From contig NC_013216.1 in NCBI RefSeq assembly GCF_000024205.1, forward strand, positions 310,001-374,000: 64,000 nt of DNA. Reading direction: 5' to 3'. The position numbers were made by a program, and so were the translations under genes. Positions 20,978 through 28,531 of the stretch are shown piece by piece. Source of the DNA: Desulfofarcimen acetoxidans DSM 771 (GTDB lineage Bacteria > Bacillota > Desulfotomaculia > Desulfotomaculales > Desulfofarciminaceae). Below the pieces are notes generated by a model. It did not search any database. It saw only the letters and a list, made by a program, of their open reading frames with translations, and was not told where the DNA came from. How positions within the stretch are numbered: the first letter of the stretch is position 1; every line of letters starts with the position of its first letter.

Positions 20978-21057
20978 AACTTTATGTGACCGGCAGTCCA
21001 CATGCCCCGTGTTGCCGTGTACATAGCTTGTTTTGCCGATTTAAGGAGGGAAAATGT

Positions 21058-21504
21058 TTGAAAACCTTTATGGCCAAGTCCAATGAAATAAAGCGTAAGT
21101 GGTGGGTTATTGACGGAGAAGGCAAAGTGCTCGGTCGTTTGGCAGTTGAAGTTGCGAAAATTTTAAGAGGAAAACACCATCCACTGTATACACCGCATGT
21201 GGATACAGGTGATAACGTAATTATTGTTAATGCCGACAAGGTTATTTTAACCGGCAAGAAAATGCAGCAAAAACAGTATATACGTCATTCAGGCTACCCA
21301 GGCGGTATTAAAATGACCAATTATGAAACCATGATGCAAAAAAATCCTGAGTTAATGGTAACTAAAGCAGTTAAAGGAATGTTGCCGCACAACAGCTTAG
21401 GCCGCAGCATGATTAAGAAGCTCAAGGTATATAAGGGTAGCGAGCACCCGCATGAGGCTCAGAAGCCAGAAGTTTGGCCGCTGTCGTCGGAAGGGGGAAT
21501 ATAA
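21058..21504 (+). CDS. rplM: 50S ribosomal protein L13
   Basis: L13 is an early 50S assembly protein. TTG 21058 gives 148 residues ([21 protein letters not shown]) eight bases after AAGGAGG; an overlapping ATG at 21054 is out of frame and a longer frame from 20986 would cover the promoter leader. Family motifs [18 protein letters not shown] and [13 protein letters not shown] are present. Confidence 0.96.
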   Translation: MKTFMAKSNEIKRKWWVIDGEGKVLGRLAVEVAKILRGKHHPLYTPHVDTGDNVIIVNADKVILTGKKMQQKQYIRHSGYPGGIKMTNYETMMQKNPELMVTKAVKGMLPHNSLGRSMIKKLKVYKGSEHPHEAQKPEVWPLSSEGGI

Positions 21505-21897
21505 GTGGCCCAGGTGCAATTCTATGGAACAGGTCGGAGAAAAAATGCTGTTGCCCGCGTTTATTTATTGCCGGGTGATGGGAAATTTAATGTAAATAAT
21601 CGCTCTATGGAAGAATATTTTGGCCGGAAGTCACTATTAAAAGTAATTGGCCAGCCGTTGGAATTAACAGGTACCACCGGCAAGTTTGATATAAAAGTTA
21701 TGGTTATAGGCGGCGGTGTTAGCGGTCAAGCAGGCGCGGTTAAAATGGGTATTGCCCGTGCATTGATTCAGGCGGATCCTAACCTAAGACCTGTATTAAA
21801 GAAAGCAGGTTTCTTAACCCGTGACCCGCGTATGAAGGAAAGAAGAAAGTACGGTTTGAAGAAAGCCCGTCGTGCACCTCAGTTTTCCAAACGTTAA
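21505..21897 (+). CDS. rpsI: 30S ribosomal protein S9
   Basis: S9 reaches the P site with its C-terminal tail. The 130-residue product begins [20 protein letters not shown] and ends with the basic tail [17 protein letters not shown]. It starts with GTG directly after the rplM stop, with GAAGGGGG inside rplM, and ends the operon. Confidence 0.97.
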   Translation: MAQVQFYGTGRRKNAVARVYLLPGDGKFNVNNRSMEEYFGRKSLLKVIGQPLELTGTTGKFDIKVMVIGGGVSGQAGAVKMGIARALIQADPNLRPVLKKAGFLTRDPRMKERRKYGLKKARRAPQFSKR

Positions 21898-21906
21898 TAA
21901 AAAACA

Positions 21907-21929
21907 GGAAGGGATGCCCTTCCTTTTTT
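21907..21929 (+). terminator. Intrinsic terminator after rpsI
   Basis: GGAAGGG-ATG-CCCTTCC (7 bp stem) is followed by six T. It closes the rplM-rpsI unit and with it the ribosomal block. Confidence 0.92.
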
Positions 21930-22106
21930 ATTTTCTGAAATTAAAATAATTCAAGAAGTCGCATATGTGGTATTGCTGCATTTAGGATTGAGCATGAGTT
22001 TATAATTATACAAAGGTTTAGTATAATAGCTTTAAGCAATAAATTTGCGTATATTTTATCTTAACCCGGCGTATCTTTATTTAGATAATACCGGGGGGGT
22101 TCTAAT

Positions 22107-22847
22107 GTGGCCAAAAATATAATCAGAGTGTTTAGGTTTAAGAGGAAAAATATTTTTCTGTTTACAGTAGGAATTGTATTAGCCGCAGTTATAATTAATT
22201 TATATAATATATATGCTGAGAACAGGTACATTGCTGCCTTGTCCTGGACAGTGGCCGGCAGAATAATTGTTATTGATCCGGGACACGGAGGTATTGATCC
22301 TGGAGCAAAAGGGAAAAACGGAGGAGTGGAAAAAGAAATAACCTTGGAAGTAAGCAAACGTTTGGCTGATTTATTTACACAGGCGGGGGCAAAAGTGATT
22401 CTCACACGCCAAAATGATACGGATTTAAGTGACCCGGGCAGTGGAAGTCTCCTGGCCCGGAAGAGGCAGGATTTAATCAGGCGGGTGGCTATGGCCAATG
22501 AAAGAAATGCTGATTTATTTTTGAGCATTCATGTCAATAGTTTTGTTTCAGATCCGGGACAAAAAGGTGCTCAGACTTTTACTCAACCTGGTTCTGTTGA
22601 GAGTAAGGAAATAAGTGAAGTGATTCAGGCTGAATTATCCAGTTTTTTGCATAACAGCAAAAGGAAAGCTAAAGAGGTGGATTATTTTACTACCAGAATA
22701 GCCAGAGTTCCTGCAGTGATTGTTGAGATCGGTTTTGTCAGTAATCCTCAGGAAGAGTCAGCCATGGTAAAACCGGATTACCAGAGCAAGATAGCCTGGA
22801 CAATATACAGTGGTGTAGTAAAATATTATGCACAAAAAGCATCCTGA
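22107..22847 (+). CDS. cwlD: N-acetylmuramoyl-L-alanine amidase CwlD
   Basis: Zinc amidase that cuts the peptide side chains of peptidoglycan; CwlD is needed to make muramic lactam in spore cortex, so the gene supports a spore former. The 246-residue product has one N-terminal membrane anchor (about 15-35) and the Amidase_3 domain: zinc ligands in DPGHGG, the E of GVEKEITLEVSKRL and SIHVNSF, and the catalytic glutamate in PAVIVEIGFVSNPQE. GTG 22107 is used; an ATG two bases upstream is out of frame. GGGGGGG lies ahead. Confidence 0.9.
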   Translation: MAKNIIRVFRFKRKNIFLFTVGIVLAAVIINLYNIYAENRYIAALSWTVAGRIIVIDPGHGGIDPGAKGKNGGVEKEITLEVSKRLADLFTQAGAKVILTRQNDTDLSDPGSGSLLARKRQDLIRRVAMANERNADLFLSIHVNSFVSDPGQKGAQTFTQPGSVESKEISEVIQAELSSFLHNSKRKAKEVDYFTTRIARVPAVIVEIGFVSNPQEESAMVKPDYQSKIAWTIYSGVVKYYAQKAS

Positions 22848-22866
22848 TATTATTTCAGGATTTTTT
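22841..22866 (+). terminator. Intrinsic terminator after cwlD
   Basis: ATCCTGA pairs with TCAGGAT (22841-22847 with 22855-22861) and runs into a T tract. The stem contains the cwlD stop codon. Confidence 0.85.
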
Positions 22867-22976
22867 ATTTTAGCAGGAAATCCATAAATAATACAGAACA
22901 TAGAAATAGAGCTATAATGAAAAATCAGAGAATAATTTTTCGGAAATTTGATAGCCGCTCATATTGGGGGTATTAC

Positions 22977-23798
22977 ATGGACAATGCAACAATATTTACA
23001 ACAGCACTATTGGTGGGTTTTTCCGGAGCTATCATGCCGGGTCCTTTGTTGACTGTAACTATTATGCAAACAGTTGTTAAAGGATTTAAAGCCGGGCTGC
23101 TGATTGTGTTGGGCCATGCTATACTGGAAGCTTTGCTGGTTGCCGCTTTAGTTTTGGGATTAGCCTCTTTCTTGGTTCAATCAGAAGTAAAGTCTCTTAT
23201 TGCAGTAGTCGGTGGGGTGTTTTTAATATATCTGGGTTTTAGTATGGCCCGCTCTTCTCGCGTCAGCTTTAATGCTGTAAACCCGTCACTAAAAATAGAA
23301 AACATTTGGCAGCAAAATGTTGCCGGTGAATATGACAAGCAATGCAAACTAAGAAATGAGCATTATGAAGAATCTTTACCATCTAACAATGGCGGTCCTG
23401 AGAAGGAGCGACTGAGTCATCATGATAGCCGGTATAACTCTGAGACATCATTTAGCGGGAATATAAAAGCAGGTGGTCTCCACGGTGTCTCAATGCATCC
23501 TGTGCTTGCCGGGATACTGGTATCATTGTCCAACCCGTATTGGTCTATCTGGTGGGCCACACTGGGATTAAGTTATATTACACTGGCCCTGGAAAATGGA
23601 ACAGCCGGCCTGCTTTCTTTCTTCAGCGGTCATATACTGGCGGATTTTATCTGGTATGCACTGGTCGCAGCAGCTGTTGCCGGGAGTCGAAACTTTATAA
23701 AACCTGCAATATATAGGGTTATAGTTCTGATCTGTGCTGTATTTCTTGTTGTTCTGGGAGGCTATTTTATACACAGTGGAATATGGGTGCATGTCTAA
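22977..23798 (+). CDS. LysE/RhtB-family exporter with a large hydrophilic insert
   Basis: LysE-type proteins export amino acids or other small solutes. The N-terminal half (LVGFSGAIMPGPLLTVTIMQTV, then GHAILEALLVAALVLG) and C-terminal half (LSNPYWSIWWATLGLSYI, FFSGHILADFIWY) match the family. ATG 22977 is chosen after TTGGGGG; an in-frame ATG at 22917 would add 20 polar residues. The product is 273 residues against about 205 for the family, because a charged loop of roughly 75 residues lies between the third and fourth membrane segments (after residue ~100). The substrate is unknown. Confidence 0.8.
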   Translation: MDNATIFTTALLVGFSGAIMPGPLLTVTIMQTVVKGFKAGLLIVLGHAILEALLVAALVLGLASFLVQSEVKSLIAVVGGVFLIYLGFSMARSSRVSFNAVNPSLKIENIWQQNVAGEYDKQCKLRNEHYEESLPSNNGGPEKERLSHHDSRYNSETSFSGNIKAGGLHGVSMHPVLAGILVSLSNPYWSIWWATLGLSYITLALENGTAGLLSFFSGHILADFIWYALVAAAVAGSRNFIKPAIYRVIVLICAVFLVVLGGYFIHSGIWVHV

Positions 23799-23836
23799 GA
23801 ATGATTCCGAAGAGAAGAAGTATATTAAAGTATAAA

Positions 23837-23865
23837 TTCTGTTATGCTAAATTTGCATAACAGAA
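23837..23865. terminator. Perfect 11-bp hairpin after the LysE-type gene
   Basis: TTCTGTTATGC pairs with GCATAACAGAA around a seven-base loop. There is no T tract on either side, so it may be a processing or weak termination signal, or an operator. Confidence 0.5.
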
Positions 23866-23966
23866 GATTAGTATCCTGATGAAAACGGATAAATAACAGA
23901 TCAAAGTCTATTTTCTCATTGAATCCTTAAGTCACTAATGAAATGTGCGAAGGGAAGTGTTTTTAT

Positions 23967-25370
23967 ATGTCACTGGTTTATAGTGCAGTGTGTCCTCACC
24001 CGCCTATAGTTGTCCCGGAAGTTGGAGGAAAGGAAGCCGCTCAGGTTAAAAACACGGCGGAGGCTATGTTGGAAATAGGCAGGAGAATTAAAAGCAGCGG
24101 TGCTGAAATATTAATCATGATATCACCTCACAGCCCGGTGTTTGAGGATGCGATAGCTATTCACGGCAACAAGACTTTGCATGGAAACTTGGGACGGTTT
24201 GGCGCTTCACAAGTGGCGTTTACTTTAACCTGTGAGACCGGCCTGGTTGAACAAATTATAAAAACGGCCAATGAAAACGGGATACTGGCAGTTGAGCTCA
24301 ATCAGCAGCTAGCGGGTAAGTATAAAATCAGTTTGGAACTGGACCACGGCTTAATGGTTCCACTGTATTTTCTGCGACAGTCAGGAGTGGAACTGCCTGT
24401 GGTAGCAATTGCTGTGGGATTACTGCCTTTTGAAGAACTATATGCCTTTGGTATAGCTGTCCAAAGAGCAGTGCAGAATTATAGCAAAAAGGCTGCTCTT
24501 TTGGCCAGCGGAGATATGTCTCATTGCTTAAAAAAAGGTGCTCCTTGCGGCTATGATCCCAAGGGCGAGGAATTTGACCGGGCGATTGTACGTCTGACCG
24601 CTGCTGCTGATGTCGAAGGAATAATCGGGATGCAGCCGGAACTGTTAGAGAGAGCCGCTGAGTGTGGCTTTCGCCCGCTGCTGATGCTGCTTGGCGCATT
24701 AGACGGCTATAAAATCAAATCGGAAGTTCTTAGTTACGAAGGCCCGTTTGGTGTGGGTTATATGGTTGCCTCTCTGGCACCGCAAGAAATATCGTTAGAT
24801 AGAAAATTCAGCCACAGGTGGTTGGAAATAAGAGAAGAACAAGTAGCGCTGCGCCGCAGTAATGAGAGTTATTTGGTGCAGCTTGCCAGAAACAGTTTGG
24901 AAAGTAATATATTGGGTAAGTCTATGGATATGGATACAGGGCAGGCGCCGCCCGAATTTAGAAAAAAGTCCGGAGTTTTTGTCTGCATCAAAAAAGAAGG
25001 TCGCCTAAGAGGTTGTATTGGTACAGTTTTTCCCCAGCAAAAGAGTATTGCCGACGAGGTAGTTGTCAACGCGGTGAGCGCCGGTCTGCACGATCACCGT
25101 TTTCCACGGGTGCAGCCAGAGGAACTGTCTGATCTGGTTTACAGCGTGGATGTATTGACTGAACCTGAAGCTATAAGCAGTATTAAACAGCTTGATCCCG
25201 CGAAATACGGTGTAATAGTTCGCAGCGGGCATAAGTCAGGATTGTTATTGCCTAATTTGGAAGGCGTGGACAACGTGGAACAACAGGTGCAAATAGCCAG
25301 AGAAAAAGCCGGTATTCGGGTTGATCAAGATGTTTCACTGGAACGCTTTGAAGTAATTAGATACAGTTAA
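23967..25370 (+). CDS. Fused AmmeMemoRadiSam protein B (MEMO1) and A (AMMECR1)
   Basis: The 467-residue product is two domains in one chain. Residues 1 to ~265 are MEMO-like, a fold related to extradiol dioxygenases, with the metal-site candidates CPHPPIVVPEVG, SPHSPVFED, DHGLMVPLYFLR and SGDMSHCLK. Residues ~285-467 are AMMECR1, with its hallmark LRGCIG near residues 346-352. Genes for these two and a radical SAM enzyme form the AmmeMemoRadiSam system in anaerobes, found as separate or fused genes; the reaction is not known to me. ATG 23967 follows AAGGGAAG; an upstream ATG at 23943 lacks a site. The radical SAM partner is next. Confidence 0.9.
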   Translation: MSLVYSAVCPHPPIVVPEVGGKEAAQVKNTAEAMLEIGRRIKSSGAEILIMISPHSPVFEDAIAIHGNKTLHGNLGRFGASQVAFTLTCETGLVEQIIKTANENGILAVELNQQLAGKYKISLELDHGLMVPLYFLRQSGVELPVVAIAVGLLPFEELYAFGIAVQRAVQNYSKKAALLASGDMSHCLKKGAPCGYDPKGEEFDRAIVRLTAAADVEGIIGMQPELLERAAECGFRPLLMLLGALDGYKIKSEVLSYEGPFGVGYMVASLAPQEISLDRKFSHRWLEIREEQVALRRSNESYLVQLARNSLESNILGKSMDMDTGQAPPEFRKKSGVFVCIKKEGRLRGCIGTVFPQQKSIADEVVVNAVSAGLHDHRFPRVQPEELSDLVYSVDVLTEPEAISSIKQLDPAKYGVIVRSGHKSGLLLPNLEGVDNVEQQVQIAREKAGIRVDQDVSLERFEVIRYS

Positions 25371-25430
25371 GTTCTATACGGCACCGGAGCAGCTGCTGTC
25401 CGAATATTAATCGTCATAATTTTCAACGAC

Positions 25431-25478
25431 CACAAGTGCCTGTGGCTGCTCAAAAGTCACTTAAGGCGACTCTCTTGT
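25431..25478 (+). repeat. Structured repeat, copy 2 (three-stem element)
   Basis: Same plan as 1413-1460: outer stem ACAAG/CTTGT (25432-25436 with 25474-25478), inner GCC-TGT-GGC hairpin and an AGTC...GACT hairpin. Compared with copy 1, the outer stem changed G-C to A-T on both sides, so pairing is kept. A T-rich tract follows, so it may also act as a terminator before the radical SAM gene. Confidence 0.55.
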
Positions 25479-25514
25479 TTATTTATTTTTTAGACGGTGG
25501 ATGTGAGAATAATT

Positions 25515-26516
25515 ATGCGGGAAGCAATGTATTATGAAAAAAAAGAAAATAATTTGGCAGCCTGTCGTCTCTGTCCTAAGCTTTGCACCATAAGGGAAAA
25601 CAGGACAGGCTTCTGCCGGGCGCGAAAAAATATCGGAGGTACACTTTACTCTTTAAATTATGGGGAGTGTTCTTCACATGCTATCGACCCTATTGAAAAA
25701 AAGCCGCTTTACCACTTCTATCCCGGAACAAATATACTTTCACTGGGTACTTTTGGCTGTAACCTGCGCTGTGGTTTTTGCCAGAACTGGTCTATTGCTC
25801 ACGAAACCCCTCATACTGTAGGGATAACTCCGGAGCAGGTGCTAGATATCTTCCGGCAGCAGGCAGCTGATGTTAACTGTATCGGTTTGGCCTATACTTA
25901 TTCTGAGCCTCTCATGTGGTATGAGTTTGTCCTTGATACAGCAAAACTGATTCATGCTGCGGGATTTAAAAATGTCCTGGTTACTAACGGGTATATTGGG
26001 GAAGAACCTCTTAGAGAAATAATACCATATATTGATGCCATGAATATAGATATAAAGGGATTTACTGAAGAGTACTACCATAAAACCTGTATCGGCAATT
26101 TGTCCCCGGTTTTGCGTACTGTGGAGATAGCTGTTTCACAAAATTGCCATGTTGAACTAACCACTTTATTAATCACAGGCTTAAACGACAGTGAAGAGGA
26201 AATAAGTAATCTTGTGAACTGGATAGCGGGAGTAAATAAGAATATACCGCTGCATTTCTCAAGATATTTTCCTAATTACCAAATGAATTTACCGGCAACG
26301 CCACTGGAAACACTTAAAATAGCCTGCAGTATGGCAAAAGAGAAGCTTAACTATGTGTATGCCGGTAATGCTGCGGAATTAAATGTGAGTAATACCGTGT
26401 GTCCCCAATGCGGTGAAGTAATAATCAGTCGCTTAGGTTACAGAACAAGGATTGAAGGGCTAAAGGATAGCAGGTGCATGCACTGTGGGGAAAAAATATA
26501 TATTGTGCAGGATTAA
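25515..26516 (+). CDS. amrS: AmmeMemoRadiSam system radical SAM enzyme AmrS
   Basis: Radical SAM enzyme of the same system as the preceding gene. The 4Fe-4S motif CNLRCGFC uses cysteines near residues 82, 86 and 89. There are further cysteine clusters at both ends (CRLCPKLC near residue 15; CPQCGEV and CMHCGE near the C-terminus), typical of the family and of PFL-activase-like relatives. ATG 25515 gives the family start MREAMYYEKKE; GTG 25497 in frame is an alternative. The product is 333 residues. Confidence 0.9.
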   Translation: MREAMYYEKKENNLAACRLCPKLCTIRENRTGFCRARKNIGGTLYSLNYGECSSHAIDPIEKKPLYHFYPGTNILSLGTFGCNLRCGFCQNWSIAHETPHTVGITPEQVLDIFRQQAADVNCIGLAYTYSEPLMWYEFVLDTAKLIHAAGFKNVLVTNGYIGEEPLREIIPYIDAMNIDIKGFTEEYYHKTCIGNLSPVLRTVEIAVSQNCHVELTTLLITGLNDSEEEISNLVNWIAGVNKNIPLHFSRYFPNYQMNLPATPLETLKIACSMAKEKLNYVYAGNAAELNVSNTVCPQCGEVIISRLGYRTRIEGLKDSRCMHCGEKIYIVQD

Positions 26517-26603
26517 TTGTAAAAGCACAAAATTAGTACAATTACTTATAATAGTAGTATAAATGCTAACGCAATAATGCAGCAGTAGCTAAGGAGTGGG
26601 AGA

Positions 26604-27260
26604 ATGATTCCCTTAAAAGATGATATCCCTTCAAGCCGGTTTCCTCTGGTTAATATATCTTTAATCATAGTTAATTTAGTTATATTTGTATATTTGGTTT
26701 TAAATAATAATTTGGATGTTTATATTATGACACATGGTGTGGTACCGAAAGATTTTTTTAGTGATTTTTCCCCTTTTACACAGTTTTATTTGTTTACCAT
26801 TGCTATATTCCTTCACGGCGGATGGTTGCACGTGCTGGGAAATATGCTGTATTTATGGATATTCGGTGATAATGTCGAGGATCGTATGGGGCATTTTCGC
26901 TATCTGATTTTTTATATGATTTGCGGTTATACAGCTACACTGGCGCATGTGTTGGCAGATCCGCTTTCTACTATGCCTATGGTTGGTGCCAGCGGTGCCA
27001 TTGCGGGTGTATTGGGAGCATATTTGGTATTGTTTCCGCGGGCCAGAGTTTTAACATTGCTGCCGATTTTTTTCTTTATAACCTTTATTCGTATTCCGGC
27101 CGTATTGTTTCTGGCCTTTTGGTTTATTCTACAAATATTCAATGGTATGGTTAGTGGTTCTGCCGGAGTGGCCTGGTGGGCCCATATCGGAGGATTTATT
27201 GTAGGCATGCTTTTAGTGAAATTCATGGAAAAAAAGAAGAACAAATATTTTTTCTCTTAG
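26604..27260 (+). CDS. Rhomboid-family intramembrane serine protease
   Basis: 218 residues with about six membrane segments. The catalytic serine is in GASGAIAGVLGAY (about residue 130) and the catalytic histidine in WWAHIGGFIVG (about residue 195); the family HGGWLHVLGNMLYLWIFG motif is near residue 72. Rhomboids cleave membrane proteins; the substrate is unknown. Site: AAGGAGTGGGAG before ATG 26604. Confidence 0.92.
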   Translation: MIPLKDDIPSSRFPLVNISLIIVNLVIFVYLVLNNNLDVYIMTHGVVPKDFFSDFSPFTQFYLFTIAIFLHGGWLHVLGNMLYLWIFGDNVEDRMGHFRYLIFYMICGYTATLAHVLADPLSTMPMVGASGAIAGVLGAYLVLFPRARVLTLLPIFFFITFIRIPAVLFLAFWFILQIFNGMVSGSAGVAWWAHIGGFIVGMLLVKFMEKKKNKYFFS

Positions 27261-27273
27261 AAAAAAAATAGTA

Positions 27274-27440
27274 TTGAAAACAGGGAAGGAATTTTATAGA
27301 TTATGGAGAATATATTTTAAAATAGCGGTACGAAGCCGTGCGAGATAGAATTAAAGGAAAATGAGTGTTTGTTAAACTTAATAAGCATATTTTACCATGA
27401 AGGTTTAACTCTCAGTAGAGAGTTGTTTCATGGTTTTTTT
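27274..27440 (+). promoter_or_regulatory. Dual AYGAA-hairpin leader A, upstream of methyltransferase and ABC operon
   Basis: Promoter TTGAAA (27274-27279) with TAGATT 17 bases on, or TATAGA at 15. Hairpin 1 is GCGGU-ACGAA-GCCGU (27325-27339, loop ACGAA). Hairpin 2 is ACC-ATGAA-GGT (27394-27404). Its ACCATGAA (27394-27401) can instead pair with TTCATGGT (27427-27434) to form a terminator with inner stem AACTCTC/GAGAGTT and a T7 tract. The two folds exclude each other. The promoter spacer block AACAGGGAAGGAATT recurs at 63349. The regulated gene starts at 27468. Confidence 0.75.
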
Positions 27441-27467
27441 ATTTTTAAACAAGAGAGGAAGATAAAA

Positions 27468-28340
27468 TTGCAAATATCACAAGTAAGGAGCCGTGAGTTT
27501 TGGGAAAACGCTTGGAAAGAAGCCAGGGACAACTCACCGATGGTACGCAGGCGCTGCCGCATTGAACAGGAAATGGTAGATAACTGGAACCGGCGTGCCC
27601 AGTGGTTTGCCCGGCGTACAAGCGGTGCGAGGGGCGAGCAGAGGCAGAAAGCAGTATTTGATATGCTGGAACAGCAGGGTGTTTTAAATTCAGAGGTTAA
27701 GGTTTTGGATGTCGGGGCAGGTCCGGGTAATTTTGCTGTTCCTATGGCTCGCTTGGTCAGGGAGGTTACCGCTTTAGAACCCGCTCAGGAAATGATTAAA
27801 ATCATGGAAGACAGGGCCAGTACCGAAGAATTAAGTAATATTAATATAATCCAGCGCACCTGGCAGGATATAAATGTAGAGGAAGACGGTTTGGCAGGAG
27901 GTTTTGATTTGGTATTTGCCTCAATGACACCTGGGGTTCAGGATCCGGAAACACTGCAAAAACTAATTGCCGCATCAAAGAAATACTGCTATTACAGTTC
28001 TTTTTCCGGTAATCGCTGGAGTAAAGCCTATCATGATCTCTGGCGGTGTTTTTTCAATGAGGATATGGGTGATAATCCGGGGGACATCATTTATCCCTTG
28101 AATTTACTCTATGCTTTGGGTTACCGGCCCAGCCTTCACTTTTTTACCAACCGGCAGGTGCAGGAACAGCCGGCGGCGGAAGCAGTTGAAGAGCTGCTAA
28201 AATTTTTCTGGAGTTATATTGACATTACTTCAGAGGTCAGACAGGTAGTAGAAGAGTATGTGCAGAAAAACGTTCAGGATGGTATCCTTTGCCAATCAAC
28301 CACCGTTAGTTACGGTATGTTGCTGTGGCGGGTTGATTAA
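27468..28340 (+). CDS. Class I SAM-dependent methyltransferase
   Basis: 290 residues. Motif I is VLDVGAGPGNFAVPMARL (about residues 79-96), followed by an acidic strand end (TALEPAQEMIKIM). The start is TTG 27468 after GAGAGGAAG; the longer frame from 27369 runs back through the leader terminator and is not credible. It is the first gene of an operon with an Opp/Nik-type importer, so it may modify the imported compound or make a metal-binding one; the substrate cannot be read from the sequence. Confidence 0.8.
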   Translation: MQISQVRSREFWENAWKEARDNSPMVRRRCRIEQEMVDNWNRRAQWFARRTSGARGEQRQKAVFDMLEQQGVLNSEVKVLDVGAGPGNFAVPMARLVREVTALEPAQEMIKIMEDRASTEELSNINIIQRTWQDINVEEDGLAGGFDLVFASMTPGVQDPETLQKLIAASKKYCYYSSFSGNRWSKAYHDLWRCFFNEDMGDNPGDIIYPLNLLYALGYRPSLHFFTNRQVQEQPAAEAVEELLKFFWSYIDITSEVRQVVEEYVQKNVQDGILCQSTTVSYGMLLWRVD

Positions 28341-28531
28341 GGTTTCGGGTAATAAAAGTAAGGTTTCAAATGCGGCAGAGTACGCTTTAGAGGTTAATTC
28401 TAATGGAAGGGGTGAAAAGTCGGATTTGGTAATACCGGGAAGATGTTAATTATTTATGCAATAGTTTGTTAATGAGCCCGGTCAATTCAGTACATGTCAA
28501 GATTAAGTATGTTATGAAAGTAGGTGCAGTA

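Noticed and set aside
27369-27467. N-terminal extension of the methyltransferase frame through the leader
   Set aside because: It would translate the terminator hairpin; TTG 27468 has a good site behind the terminator.
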